12,476 nt of DNA from Oligoflexia bacterium (lineage in GTDB: Bacteria > Bdellovibrionota > UBA1018): the NCBI GenBank assembly GCA_025352185.1, contig JANXTV010000509.1, forward strand, positions 1 through 12,476, in the 5' to 3' direction. The notes beneath the pieces are model-generated. The model searched no databases and was not told the origin of the DNA. It saw only the letters and a list, made by a program, of their open reading frames with translations. The translations under genes were made by a program, and so were the position numbers. Shown here piece by piece: positions 1-6,805 of the stretch. How positions within the stretch are numbered: position 1 is the stretch's first letter; each line of letters starts with the position of its first letter.

Positions 1-112
1 TTTTCATTCCCTTCGTTCTCGCATAAACCTCCGGAATCGTAAAAGAAAAGTCGGCGTTTTCCCCGCCCGTTCGTTCTCACGATCCACTATCTCGCCGCGT
101 TAAGATCGGACC

Positions 113-952
113 GTGAAGTTCATTTCGATTTCAAGCAGTTACGGCGGGTCATTCGGCAGATATTTCCGGGCCCCTCCGCTCCCCCGACGTGAGATTCTCG
201 GGAGGATGTTCGCTTCCTCTCCCTTCCGAAATTTCGTAGTGCTCGGGCTTTTCTTCATTTTGGGAATGGAAACGAATGCCATGGCGAAAGTTAAGGTCGG
301 AAAAGTATTCAAGTACGCGATCCTCGAAGTACAGCCCACGCAAGAAGCCGTCGGCATGCGGGCCGTCGAAGCAAAAGTGGAGGAAATGACCGAACTTCTC
401 CACGGGAAAAAGGGCGATGATCGCCTGAAAAAATTCCTCATCGATGAGGCGATCCCGGTTGTCCTCGGCCCAGATGGAAAGTTTTACCAGATCGACCACC
501 ATCATCAGGCAGTGGCAGCCCTTCGGGTCGGTCGAAAAAACGCGTATTACCGCCTTGAAGAAGACTACTCGGGTCTCGCCTCCATGGAGGAGTTCTGGTC
601 GAAGATGGAAAAAAATGCGTGGGTTCGGGAGTACGACCACCTCGGTAAGAAGATTTCCATTCCGGGCGGGCTGGCGTCGGACGTTACGAAACTCGTCGAC
701 GATCCCTACCGGAGCCTAGCCTGGTTCGTCAGGAAAAACGGGGGATACCGGAAGACCGGTATCGAGTTCGCCGAGTTCAAATGGGCGGATTTTTTTCGGA
801 CCCGAATCTCCGTCGGAAGGACGACGGAGGAGTTTAATCAGGCGATCGAAGTGGCCATGAAATACGCCACCTCGGCCGAAGCGAAAGCGGAGAATCTACC
901 GGGATTCGGCGGAAAACCCTCCGACTGTAAACACTGGTTTCTCGCCGAATAG
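113..952 (+). CDS. Exported ParB-like (ParBc_2-type) protein
   Basis: The product resembles the putative ParB-like nuclease family ParBc_2 (PF08857), recognised by eye. A VQPTQEAVG segment lies near residue 73, an IDHHH motif at 127-131, and the C-terminal half contains a DPYRSLAW segment (197-204) and a FKWADFFR segment (222-229), all in the family style. The biochemical role of the family is poorly defined. It is not the chromosome-partitioning ParB: no helix-turn-helix domain or parA partner is visible. A hydrophobic stretch at about residues 40-51 followed by AMA (56-58) looks like a signal peptide, so export is inferred. The start is uncertain. GTG at 113 gives the longest frame but a long n-region of about 40 residues and no clear Shine-Dalgarno site. 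ATG at 206 gives a normal signal peptide (248 residues), but the GGAGG at 201-205 touches the start codon. No operon partner overlaps it; the next gene begins 127 bases on. Confidence 0.72.
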   Translation: MKFISISSSYGGSFGRYFRAPPLPRREILGRMFASSPFRNFVVLGLFFILGMETNAMAKVKVGKVFKYAILEVQPTQEAVGMRAVEAKVEEMTELLHGKKGDDRLKKFLIDEAIPVVLGPDGKFYQIDHHHQAVAALRVGRKNAYYRLEEDYSGLASMEEFWSKMEKNAWVREYDHLGKKISIPGGLASDVTKLVDDPYRSLAWFVRKNGGYRKTGIEFAEFKWADFFRTRISVGRTTEEFNQAIEVAMKYATSAEAKAENLPGFGGKPSDCKHWFLAE

Positions 953-1044
953 ATCCCCGCAGTCTTCCGGGTCGTCAGAATATTGGCTTTTAGCGCCGCC
1001 CTTAAGTTTTCTCCCCGCCGATCCGATGGGTACCTAGAGACACA

Positions 1045-1063
1045 GGATCTCGGGATGAGATCC
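1045..1063 (+). other. Small hairpin ahead of the 1080 gene
   Basis: A 7-bp perfect inverted repeat (GGATCTC / GAGATCC) with a 5-base loop lies just before the ribosome binding site of the next gene. It has no U-run, so it is not a terminator. It could be an operator-like site or a 5' leader hairpin, but a stem this short can arise by chance. Confidence 0.25.
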
Positions 1064-1079
1064 GGTTTGGAAGGGTGTT

Positions 1080-1502
1080 ATGGAGCGACTGAGAAAACGA
1101 AGTTCACTTCTGCTATTTTGCGGAGTCATGGTCGGGCTAGGGTGGGTTGCGATACCGAGCGCACTCTCCGAAGATACCGCGATCGTCTATAGCGTCTTCA
1201 AGGGAATCGATCTCGGTGAGCCGAATGAAATTCTCCAAAAAGACTACTTTGTGAATCTCGGAGTGAATCAGGGAATTCGCGTCGGTACCATCCTCGAAGT
1301 CGCCCGAAAGGCTCCGAGCTACGATTTAACGACGGATAAACTTTATAAGGATCTCATTTTTCCGTTCGCCCTCCTCCGGGTTATTCACGCGGAAAAAGAC
1401 GCCGCGATCGCGCGACTCGAAAAAATTTATCCCCCCGATAAGACTCCCGTGGTCACCCCCCGGTCGGTCATCGTGGGAGACCTCGTAAGAATTTCAAAAT
1501 AA
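1080..1502 (+). CDS. Small exported protein, FlgT C-terminal-like domain
   Basis: This 140-residue protein has a signal peptide: basic residues at 3-7, a hydrophobic core at about 9-28, and a likely cut after ALS at 28-30. The mature part contains KDYFVNLGVNQGIRVG (54-69), then FPFALLRVIHAEKDAAIARL (94-113), and ends with PRSVIVGDLVRISK. That pattern (a glycine-turn beta motif, then a strand carrying an AAIA segment, then an IxxGD end) resembles the small beta domain at the C-terminus of FlgT-like proteins. It also recurs in conserved hypothetical exported proteins of predatory and related bacteria. No flagellar genes are nearby, so a flagellar role is not claimed. ATG at 1080 is preceded by a GGAAGG site at 1069-1074 with reasonable spacing. 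The stop runs straight into a terminator hairpin, so transcription from this strand should end here. Confidence 0.7.
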   Translation: MERLRKRSSLLLFCGVMVGLGWVAIPSALSEDTAIVYSVFKGIDLGEPNEILQKDYFVNLGVNQGIRVGTILEVARKAPSYDLTTDKLYKDLIFPFALLRVIHAEKDAAIARLEKIYPPDKTPVVTPRSVIVGDLVRISK

Positions 1503-1538
1503 AAAAGGGCCCCGCGGATTTCTCCCCGGGGCCCTTTT
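1503..1538. terminator. Bidirectional intrinsic terminator
   Basis: A 12-bp perfect stem, with AAAAGGGCCCCG at 1503-1514 pairing with 1527-1538, encloses a 12-base loop. On the plus strand a T-rich run follows (CATTTTT at 1539-1545). On the minus strand the stem is followed by a T-rich run from the complement of 1496-1506. It lies between two converging genes (stops at 1502 and 1559) and can terminate both. Confidence 0.9.
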
Positions 1539-1558
1539 CATTTTTCGCGAGAGCTCGT

Positions 1559-1942
1559 CTAAGCGCTCTGGGCTTCGGATACGGAATCCGTACGTCCACC
1601 CCCGAGGAAACTCACCGTCTCTGCGATCACTTCAAAAGACATGCGGTCCGTTCCATCTTTCGCTTCGTAATGACGACTCAGGATCGATCCCTCCACGTAT
1701 ACTTTCTGACCTTTCTTTAGGTACTGAGCGCAGGTTTCCCCTTGCCGTCCCCAAGCCACGATTCGGTGCCACTGAGTTTCCTCCGTCATTTTCACTTCCT
1801 CGGTCTCCGACGGCTCCGTCGATTTTACCCGACGGGACGTCGCGACCGGAAAATGGACAACGACCGCACCCGTCTTCGTCTCCCGCATTACGGGATCCGC
1901 ACCGAGTCTTCCGATCAGAATTATTTTATTGATGTCTTTCAC
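1559..1942 (-). CDS. ssb: Single-stranded DNA-binding protein, short tail
   Basis: This protein binds single-stranded DNA during replication, repair and recombination. The OB-fold is clear: NKIILIGRLGADP near the N-terminus, the TQWHRIVAWGRQGETCAQYL signature at about residues 56-75, then KGQKVYVEGSI and a terminal SFLGGGR. The loop before TQWHR is longer and more acidic than in E. coli SSB by about five residues. After the OB-fold only about ten residues remain (ending SVSEAQSA), so the glycine-rich linker and the conserved acidic DDDIPF-type tip that recruits partner proteins are missing. The start is GTG at 1942, supported by an AGGAGA site (plus-strand 1948-1953). It lies 73 bases downstream of the 958-residue envelope gene in the same orientation, so the two may share a transcript. 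The family assignment is firm; whether this is the main SSB or a second copy cannot be told here. Confidence 0.93.
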   Translation of the reverse strand: MKDINKIILIGRLGADPVMRETKTGAVVVHFPVATSRRVKSTEPSETEEVKMTEETQWHRIVAWGRQGETCAQYLKKGQKVYVEGSILSRHYEAKDGTDRMSFEVIAETVSFLGGGRTDSVSEAQSA

Positions 1943-2015
1943 ACTTCTCTCCTGGGTTAGGTTGTTAGTTACCCGAATCCCTTCAGCGAACTTCGTACCA
2001 CCCCGTGAACGCCCC

Positions 2016-4892
2016 TTATTTTAGGCGGGAGTAAAGGCCCAGGACGAATCGCGTTTCACCGCCGAGATCGGGAGAAAAACCGCGATCAAACCCGAAAGCG
2101 ATCGTCACCGGAACTCGGTAGAGGAGATTGAAATCGTTTAGAAAATGGATGCCCGCGCCCGAGGGCCAGCGTTTTAAACTCCGCTGCTCGGTCCCCACGT
2201 ATTCCGCCGATGCAACATCCATAAAGAGTTTCACGCGCGAGCGCTCGAAATAGGCGGGAAAGGTGCCCCATCCGTGAAAGATGTCGGCGACCGGAAAGTG
2301 ATACTCAAAGTTCGAGGTCAGGATCTCCCTTCCAAAAACGGTTCCGGGATCATAACCCCGGAAAAGGAATTCACGATTCGCCGCGATCGTCTCTTCCCCT
2401 CCGCCCAGAAAATAAAGGGCTTCGATTCGGTCATTATTCGCGTGCGCGTAGTCGACCGCTATCCGTAAAAAATGTCGCCGGACCGGAGACGGTATTCTGA
2501 GTTCGAGTAGCGAACGAATCGAGGAATATCGCTCCTCACCCGCGAAATACCCGGTGATTCCCGCGTCGAGCGCGACGCCGCTTTCTCCCTCACGGTCAAT
2601 CGAATCGTCGTAGGCGACCATCCGGCGAAGACTCCATCCGAGCTCAAATCCGCTGCTCGATTCCTCGCCCCCAAAAAACCTCGAGGTGGAAGCCGTTCCG
2701 CCAACGATAAAATTTGTGTCCCATCCCGCTGGAATATACGCACGGAGCGCCCCCGTCCGAATGCGGTTACTCTCCCGGTAATTCGCAAAATACCGATTCT
2801 CCTGGCGGAGAGAAAATTCAAACGTCGGAAAGAGCCCGTCGTATTGGTAATTGATATCGACGAGCGGAAAAGTCGTCCGAGTGTCGTACGCCCCGAAGAG
2901 ACGATATCGGTGAGACTCCCAGGCATCGACGCTACCCGTTTGGATTCCGAGCGTCCATCCGTCAGATACTCGTCTTAAATCCGGCCCCCAGTAGTGGGGA
3001 AGTAAAGCCGGAAGAACCGAGTACGCGGTCGCCGACCGTTCGAGATTCGGGTCGAATCCAGAATTCGATTCACCGGAAACGCCCGGGGGAGCTCCGGAAA
3101 TCTTTTCCCGCAAGGTCGTCAGTTCCGAAAGCGGCGGAAGACCCGGAGGCGATAATGGAAGCCGCGCCAAATTAAAGCCATTCGGTCCGTATTCAAGCGC
3201 GATCACTCTGTTTTCGCCCACCGAGACGGGTTGGATTAAACCCCCGGTCACGTGGGTCACGCGAACCGGATTTTTTCCCGGTGCGACCCGGTAGAGATTA
3301 AACACCCCCCCGCGCCCACTGGCGAAGAGCAGATTTCCGTGAGCATCCCACTCGGGAGTGATCGCGGAATCTCGAGCTGATTCGGGTGTCGTCCGGTCGA
3401 ACACCTTCCGAGTCGAAATCTGAATGGCCCGGATTTTTTCTCCCGTAGTTCGAGATTTTTCGGAGAAGGCGATCCAGTCGCTCGACTTTCCGCTCCCATA
3501 TACCGGAGTTGCGATTCGTTCGAAGTGCTCGCCCGCGAAAAGTAGATCTTCGTTTTCTCCGTCCCAAGTCGCGATCGCTTGATTTCCATCGGGAAGGTTC
3601 TTTACGAAAACGATTTTTCCCCCCGAAATTTTTCGGGCGGCAGGATCCCACTTAAAATCCGGAGAAAAATCGGGATCGGCCGCCCGGGCGCCTTCGGTCA
3701 GCTGGGATTCGAGACTCCGGTCGAGATCGTAATAAAAGAGTTCCGAGTAAAGCGAGTGTTCCCGAAAAGGGATAATCTTCGAGTAGCCGGCCCCGTTTCC
3801 GTCCGGTACCGCACGCACGCGAGTTCCGCCATCCCATCGCCATTCATTTAAATTTTTAACCGCCCCCGCGTGGAGATGAGAAAGGCCGACTCCCTCACGG
3901 CGCGAGTCGCGAATGAAAAGGATGTCGTCTTTCCGGGCACCACCCGTAAATGGTGCCGCCCCGCGAGTCCTTCGCCCGATCGACGTCAGGGATTCCGTGG
4001 GGGTCGGCGGAGTTTTCGAGAGGAGCGCCCAATCTGATTTTTCCTGCGTTCCGATTTTCTCGACTAAACCTCGCCAAATTTCCGAGTAGTTTTTCCCTAA
4101 CCGCGACCGGGCCACTCCGTCGATCAGGAAGGGAAGTCGACCCGAATTCAGATTCGAAATTTCAAACGGCGCCTTTGCACCGCCGGTTTCGGCGATCGCT
4201 TCTACGAGGAGGTATCCGTAAAGGTACGGCGTATTCCCCGCCGGCCAGTACGGGACGCCATCGTTTAGGCGATCGAGGGAAATCGGTCCGTCGACGCTGA
4301 AATTTTCATCGTGAACGGCCTGGCGAGTGATCATCTGATTCCAGACCGATCGGCCCCTCCCCGCTCCTGTAAGCCGCGTCTCCTCGTAAACGGCGAGCCC
4401 TTCAATCAACCACGACGGTTGGTAAGGATTTACTTTCGCCGCTGTCCCAATAAAGGACCGGAGAAAACGGAACAGGCCGCTCGTCTCGTCATTCGCGATG
4501 ATGTGAGTCAACTCATGGATCGCAAGGGTTCGGATCCAATCGTCCGATTCCGAGAAAAACCCAAAGGGCTCGGGTGGCACCGCCTGAATCACGAGGCGAT
4601 TATAAGGGAATACTTCGGCCACTCCCCCGGGGACGTCGCTATCGCCGCGCACGACGACTTCCGTCTTTCCTTCGGGGCTCCACCCGAGATCACGCGAAAG
4701 GAGGCCGAACGCTTCTTCAAGCGATACGCTGAGGTTTTCCGTAAAGGTGCGGTAATGCGACGGGTAGTGGAATCGGAAATGCGCGGTGTGGAACGAAAGG
4801 CGGTCTTGCTCGGGCGCGATCTTCCCCGAGGCCCCCCCCGCCATCAGCATAAAAAAAACGATTAGCCCGATGCGGCCTTTCAGGGTTTCCAT
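2016..4892 (-). CDS. Envelope protein: HExxH peptidase, TolB-like propeller, beta-barrel
   Basis: This 958-residue protein starts with a signal peptide (about residues 1-23). Residues 30-290 look like a gluzincin metallopeptidase domain: AIHELTHII gives HExxH at 126-130, and WLIEGLAVYEE at 161-171 supplies a candidate third zinc ligand, E164. Residues of about 320-580 contain TolB/PD40-like beta-propeller repeats, for example DPDFSPDFKW near 407 and ITPEWDAHGNLLFASGRGG at 511-529. From about 640 to the end, alternating strands form a probable outer-membrane beta-barrel. FLFRGYDPG (842-850), followed by a SNFEYHFPV strand, resembles the conserved VRGF/Y loop of Omp85-superfamily barrels, but no POTRA domains are seen. 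The parts are read from motifs; the combined function (processing or display of surface proteins) is inference. ATG at 4892 has an AGGAA site upstream. It diverges from pal across 43 bases. It is probably not a classical TolB, which is soluble and about 430 residues. Confidence 0.85.
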   Translation of the reverse strand: METLKGRIGLIVFFMLMAGGASGKIAPEQDRLSFHTAHFRFHYPSHYRTFTENLSVSLEEAFGLLSRDLGWSPEGKTEVVVRGDSDVPGGVAEVFPYNRLVIQAVPPEPFGFFSESDDWIRTLAIHELTHIIANDETSGLFRFLRSFIGTAAKVNPYQPSWLIEGLAVYEETRLTGAGRGRSVWNQMITRQAVHDENFSVDGPISLDRLNDGVPYWPAGNTPYLYGYLLVEAIAETGGAKAPFEISNLNSGRLPFLIDGVARSRLGKNYSEIWRGLVEKIGTQEKSDWALLSKTPPTPTESLTSIGRRTRGAAPFTGGARKDDILFIRDSRREGVGLSHLHAGAVKNLNEWRWDGGTRVRAVPDGNGAGYSKIIPFREHSLYSELFYYDLDRSLESQLTEGARAADPDFSPDFKWDPAARKISGGKIVFVKNLPDGNQAIATWDGENEDLLFAGEHFERIATPVYGSGKSSDWIAFSEKSRTTGEKIRAIQISTRKVFDRTTPESARDSAITPEWDAHGNLLFASGRGGVFNLYRVAPGKNPVRVTHVTGGLIQPVSVGENRVIALEYGPNGFNLARLPLSPPGLPPLSELTTLREKISGAPPGVSGESNSGFDPNLERSATAYSVLPALLPHYWGPDLRRVSDGWTLGIQTGSVDAWESHRYRLFGAYDTRTTFPLVDINYQYDGLFPTFEFSLRQENRYFANYRESNRIRTGALRAYIPAGWDTNFIVGGTASTSRFFGGEESSSGFELGWSLRRMVAYDDSIDREGESGVALDAGITGYFAGEERYSSIRSLLELRIPSPVRRHFLRIAVDYAHANNDRIEALYFLGGGEETIAANREFLFRGYDPGTVFGREILTSNFEYHFPVADIFHGWGTFPAYFERSRVKLFMDVASAEYVGTEQRSLKRWPSGAGIHFLNDFNLLYRVPVTIAFGFDRGFSPDLGGETRFVLGLYSRLK

Positions 4893-4925
4893 TTTGATAT
4901 TCCTGATTTACCATCCGAGCTTATC

Positions 4926-4931
4926 AGGAGG
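4926..4931 (+). promoter_or_regulatory. Strong ribosome binding site of pal
   Basis: A perfect AGGAGG lies four bases before ATG 4936. It fixes the pal start against the longer in-frame extension back to 4786, which would run into the divergent gene and hide the lipoprotein signal. No convincing promoter boxes could be assigned in the 43-base divergent gap. Confidence 0.85.
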
Positions 4932-4935
4932 ATTT

Positions 4936-5445
4936 ATGCTTCGTAAACTTTCGTTCGCCGCACTCACCTTTTCCCTTTTTCTCGGACTCGCTAGCTGTAA
5001 GTCAGCTAAGAAATTAGATGAGACCGAGGTTCCCGGAGGAGGAGAAGGTTCCTCTGAACTGAATAAAGGTGATGAAAATACCGGCGGCGATTCCGACTCC
5101 GGAAAAGCGATGGGAATGCAGACTATCTACTTTAAGTACGACTCTTTCGAGATCGACTCCGACGGAAAGACGGCGCTGAATACGAACGTAGAAATCCTGA
5201 AGGCAAATCCTTCGGTTAAGATTCAAATCGAAGGCCACTGCGATCAACGCGGCGGAATTCAGTATAACATCGCACTCGGTGAAAAACGGGCGAACACGGT
5301 ACGAGACGCCATTAAAAAGGCCGGAGTGACCGGGGATCGCGTCGCGACGATTAGCTACGGTAAAGAACGTCTCGTCGATTCGGCGATGAACGATGCAGCC
5401 TACGCTAAAAATCGTCGCGCTAATTTCGCCATTACTTCGAAGTGA
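4936..5445 (+). CDS. pal: Peptidoglycan-associated lipoprotein Pal
   Basis: Pal anchors the outer membrane to peptidoglycan and works with TolB and TolA during cell constriction. The 169-residue product has a lipoprotein signal ending in LASC, with C21 as the lipidated residue. A short Gly/Ser/Asp-rich linker follows (about 30-55), then an OmpA-like peptidoglycan-binding domain. The family core is plain: IYFKYDSFEIDSDG, IEGHCDQRGGIQYNIALGEKRA, then ISYGKER and a closing NRRANFAI. Length and architecture match Pal. It is first in a long plus-strand cluster and its TGA stop overlaps the next gene's GTG start by four bases, so the two are probably translationally coupled. No tolQ, tolR or tolA gene is in the window. 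Instead of a same-strand tolB upstream, a divergent TolB-repeat protein faces it. Confidence 0.95.
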   Translation: MLRKLSFAALTFSLFLGLASCKSAKKLDETEVPGGGEGSSELNKGDENTGGDSDSGKAMGMQTIYFKYDSFEIDSDGKTALNTNVEILKANPSVKIQIEGHCDQRGGIQYNIALGEKRANTVRDAIKKAGVTGDRVATISYGKERLVDSAMNDAAYAKNRRANFAITSK

Positions 5446-6020
5446 TTAGAAAAAGGCTCATCCTTTCTCTCCTCACTCCCCTCTCACTTTTTGGGTGCTC
5501 TATTTTCCATGAGCGCCCCATCCAACTCATGTCCGATACGGCCGCTGCTCTCCGAGCGGCTCGTGAAGTGAGTGCGGATTCGCTCGCGCCGGAAAAATAC
5601 CGGCGCGCAACGGAAGCCTTCTTTAAAGCGCAGAACGAGTACCGGATGAAGAACTTCCAGATCGCCGAAGATTTTGCGGCGAAAGCGAAGCGTTTAGCGG
5701 AAGAGTCCGAATTCGATGCCCTCCGGCAGGGGTCCTCACGAACGAGCCTCCTCCCACCCGAAGTGCCCGTCCCTCCCCCGGAACCCTCGACTATCGAACC
5801 TCCCGTGGGCGAACTCGCCACCGAAGTGATGAAGCGTCCAGCTGGCGGGTCGCCGAGCACGGGAACGGGCGGCGGATCCGGACCGGGCGGCACAGGAACG
5901 GGAACTGGAGGCGGGAACGCACCGAATAACGGTACCGGAGGCGGAGCGTCATATCCAAACGGTGGATCGGGCGGAAGTACCGGAACTCCTCAGCAATTCC
6001 CGCCTAATTTCTCGCCTTAA
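5442..6020 (+). CDS. DUF4398-type lipoprotein with Gly-rich tail
   Basis: This 192-residue product is probably an envelope lipoprotein. A signal peptide ends in LFGC, with C19 as the lipidation site. Residues 30-95 form two predicted helices (SDTAAALRAAREVSADSLAP, then a YRRATEAFFKAQNEYRMKNF pattern), as in the DUF4398 family often found near pal in deltaproteobacterial-type genomes. A proline-rich stretch follows (about 105-122). Residues 134-192 are low complexity, dominated by Gly, Thr, Ser and Asn, and probably disordered. The family has no settled function; a role in Tol-Pal or peptidoglycan contact is inferred from position only. The start is GTG at 5442, within the pal stop (GTGA overlap). 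It keeps the signal peptide intact, and the start has no other good candidate. Confidence 0.82.
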   Translation: MIRKRLILSLLTPLSLFGCSIFHERPIQLMSDTAAALRAAREVSADSLAPEKYRRATEAFFKAQNEYRMKNFQIAEDFAAKAKRLAEESEFDALRQGSSRTSLLPPEVPVPPPEPSTIEPPVGELATEVMKRPAGGSPSTGTGGGSGPGGTGTGTGGGNAPNNGTGGGASYPNGGSGGSTGTPQQFPPNFSP

Positions 6021-6030
6021 TTCCCCCAGA

Positions 6031-6801
6031 ATGCGATTCTACGGGCATATGAAATCGACGTCTCGCCTGCTTTCGCTGGTCTCGCTTCTGGCCCTCGTCT
6101 CGACTTCCTCCTGCCTGAAGACAAGGTCCGACCTAAAACCGGAGAGTGAAAATCCGGATACGGGCTACTCAACGAAAGTGACCGAAGTGGCCACGAACGA
6201 TAACCAGAAGGTTGCGGAAGAACTTCGGTCTGAAATTAACCAACTGAATGGCCGCATCGACGACCTCCAGAAAAAAAATGAATCCCTCGCGAAAGATCAG
6301 ACGAAGCGCGGCGAGCAGGAGAACCAGCTCCGCGAAATGAACGCAAAAATCCAGGAGCTCCAAGCGTCCCAAGCCGCCCTCATCGACGCACTCCAGAAAA
6401 AAGAAAAAGAAAAAGAGAAGGAACGAGAGGTTCCAAAAACCGACCCGTCCGCAAGTTTTGAAAAAGGGCGATCGGCATTTAAAGAAAAAAATTACGAAGG
6501 CGCCATCGAGGCGCTGAACCAGTACTTAAAGTTTCCGAAGGGTAAACACACGGAAGAGGCGCTCTTCCTCCGCGGCGAATCGCTCTTCGAGAAGAACCAA
6601 TATAAGAAAGCAATCCTCGACTATTCGTCCCTTCAAGAAAAGTACCCGAAATCGAAGAGTCTCCCGAAGGCGCTCCTGCGCATTGGGACTTCATTCGATG
6701 CCCTCGGTATGAAGTCGGATGCAAAGGCCTTTTACCAAGAAATCGTCGAAAAACATGCGAAGTCGCCCGAAGCGAAGGCCGCAAAAGCGAAACTGAAATA
6801 G
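6031..6801 (+). CDS. cpoB: CpoB/YbgF-like coiled-coil and TPR protein
   Basis: CpoB (YbgF) links peptidoglycan synthesis to Tol-driven outer-membrane constriction. This 256-residue version has an export signal with a possible lipobox, TSSC, making C28 a candidate lipid anchor; the -3 Thr is not ideal. A heptad-rich coiled coil covers about residues 60-133, including a run of Lys/Glu repeats, and corresponds to the trimerising N-terminal part of E. coli CpoB. Residues of about 141-256 hold TPR-like repeats beginning ASFEKGRSAFKEKNYEGAI, with EEALFLRGESLFEKNQYKKA and LPKALLRIGTSFDALG units following. Start choice: ATG 6031 and ATG 6049 both keep the signal, and neither has a strong ribosome binding site. 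The upstream ATG at 5962 lies inside the preceding gene and is rejected. The order pal, lipoprotein, cpoB supports the assignment. The next gene begins four bases after the stop. Confidence 0.88.
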   Translation: MRFYGHMKSTSRLLSLVSLLALVSTSSCLKTRSDLKPESENPDTGYSTKVTEVATNDNQKVAEELRSEINQLNGRIDDLQKKNESLAKDQTKRGEQENQLREMNAKIQELQASQAALIDALQKKEKEKEKEREVPKTDPSASFEKGRSAFKEKNYEGAIEALNQYLKFPKGKHTEEALFLRGESLFEKNQYKKAILDYSSLQEKYPKSKSLPKALLRIGTSFDALGMKSDAKAFYQEIVEKHAKSPEAKAAKAKLK

Positions 6802-6805
6802 ACCA

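Noticed and set aside
4311..4865. 184-codon plus-strand frame opposite the N-terminus of the large envelope protein
   Set aside because: The opposite strand encodes a signal peptide and an intact HExxH domain; this frame shows no recognisable domain.
4786..4935. In-frame 50-codon N-terminal extension of pal
   Set aside because: It lies largely within the start of the divergent gene, buries the lipoprotein signal, and ignores the AGGAGG placed just before ATG 4936.
5432..5893. 153-codon minus-strand frame rich in Pro, Gly and Ser
   Set aside because: It is the antisense of the Pro/Gly-rich lipoprotein gene, with no ribosome site or family likeness.
5845..5990. Apparent tandem DNA repeat of GGC/GGA-rich units
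   Set aside because: The units are irregular in length and sequence. They reflect Gly/Thr/Ser codons of a low-complexity protein tail, not a true DNA repeat or CRISPR.
5962..6030. Upstream ATG for the cpoB frame
   Set aside because: It falls inside the preceding lipoprotein gene and would put 23 or more non-signal residues before the export signal.
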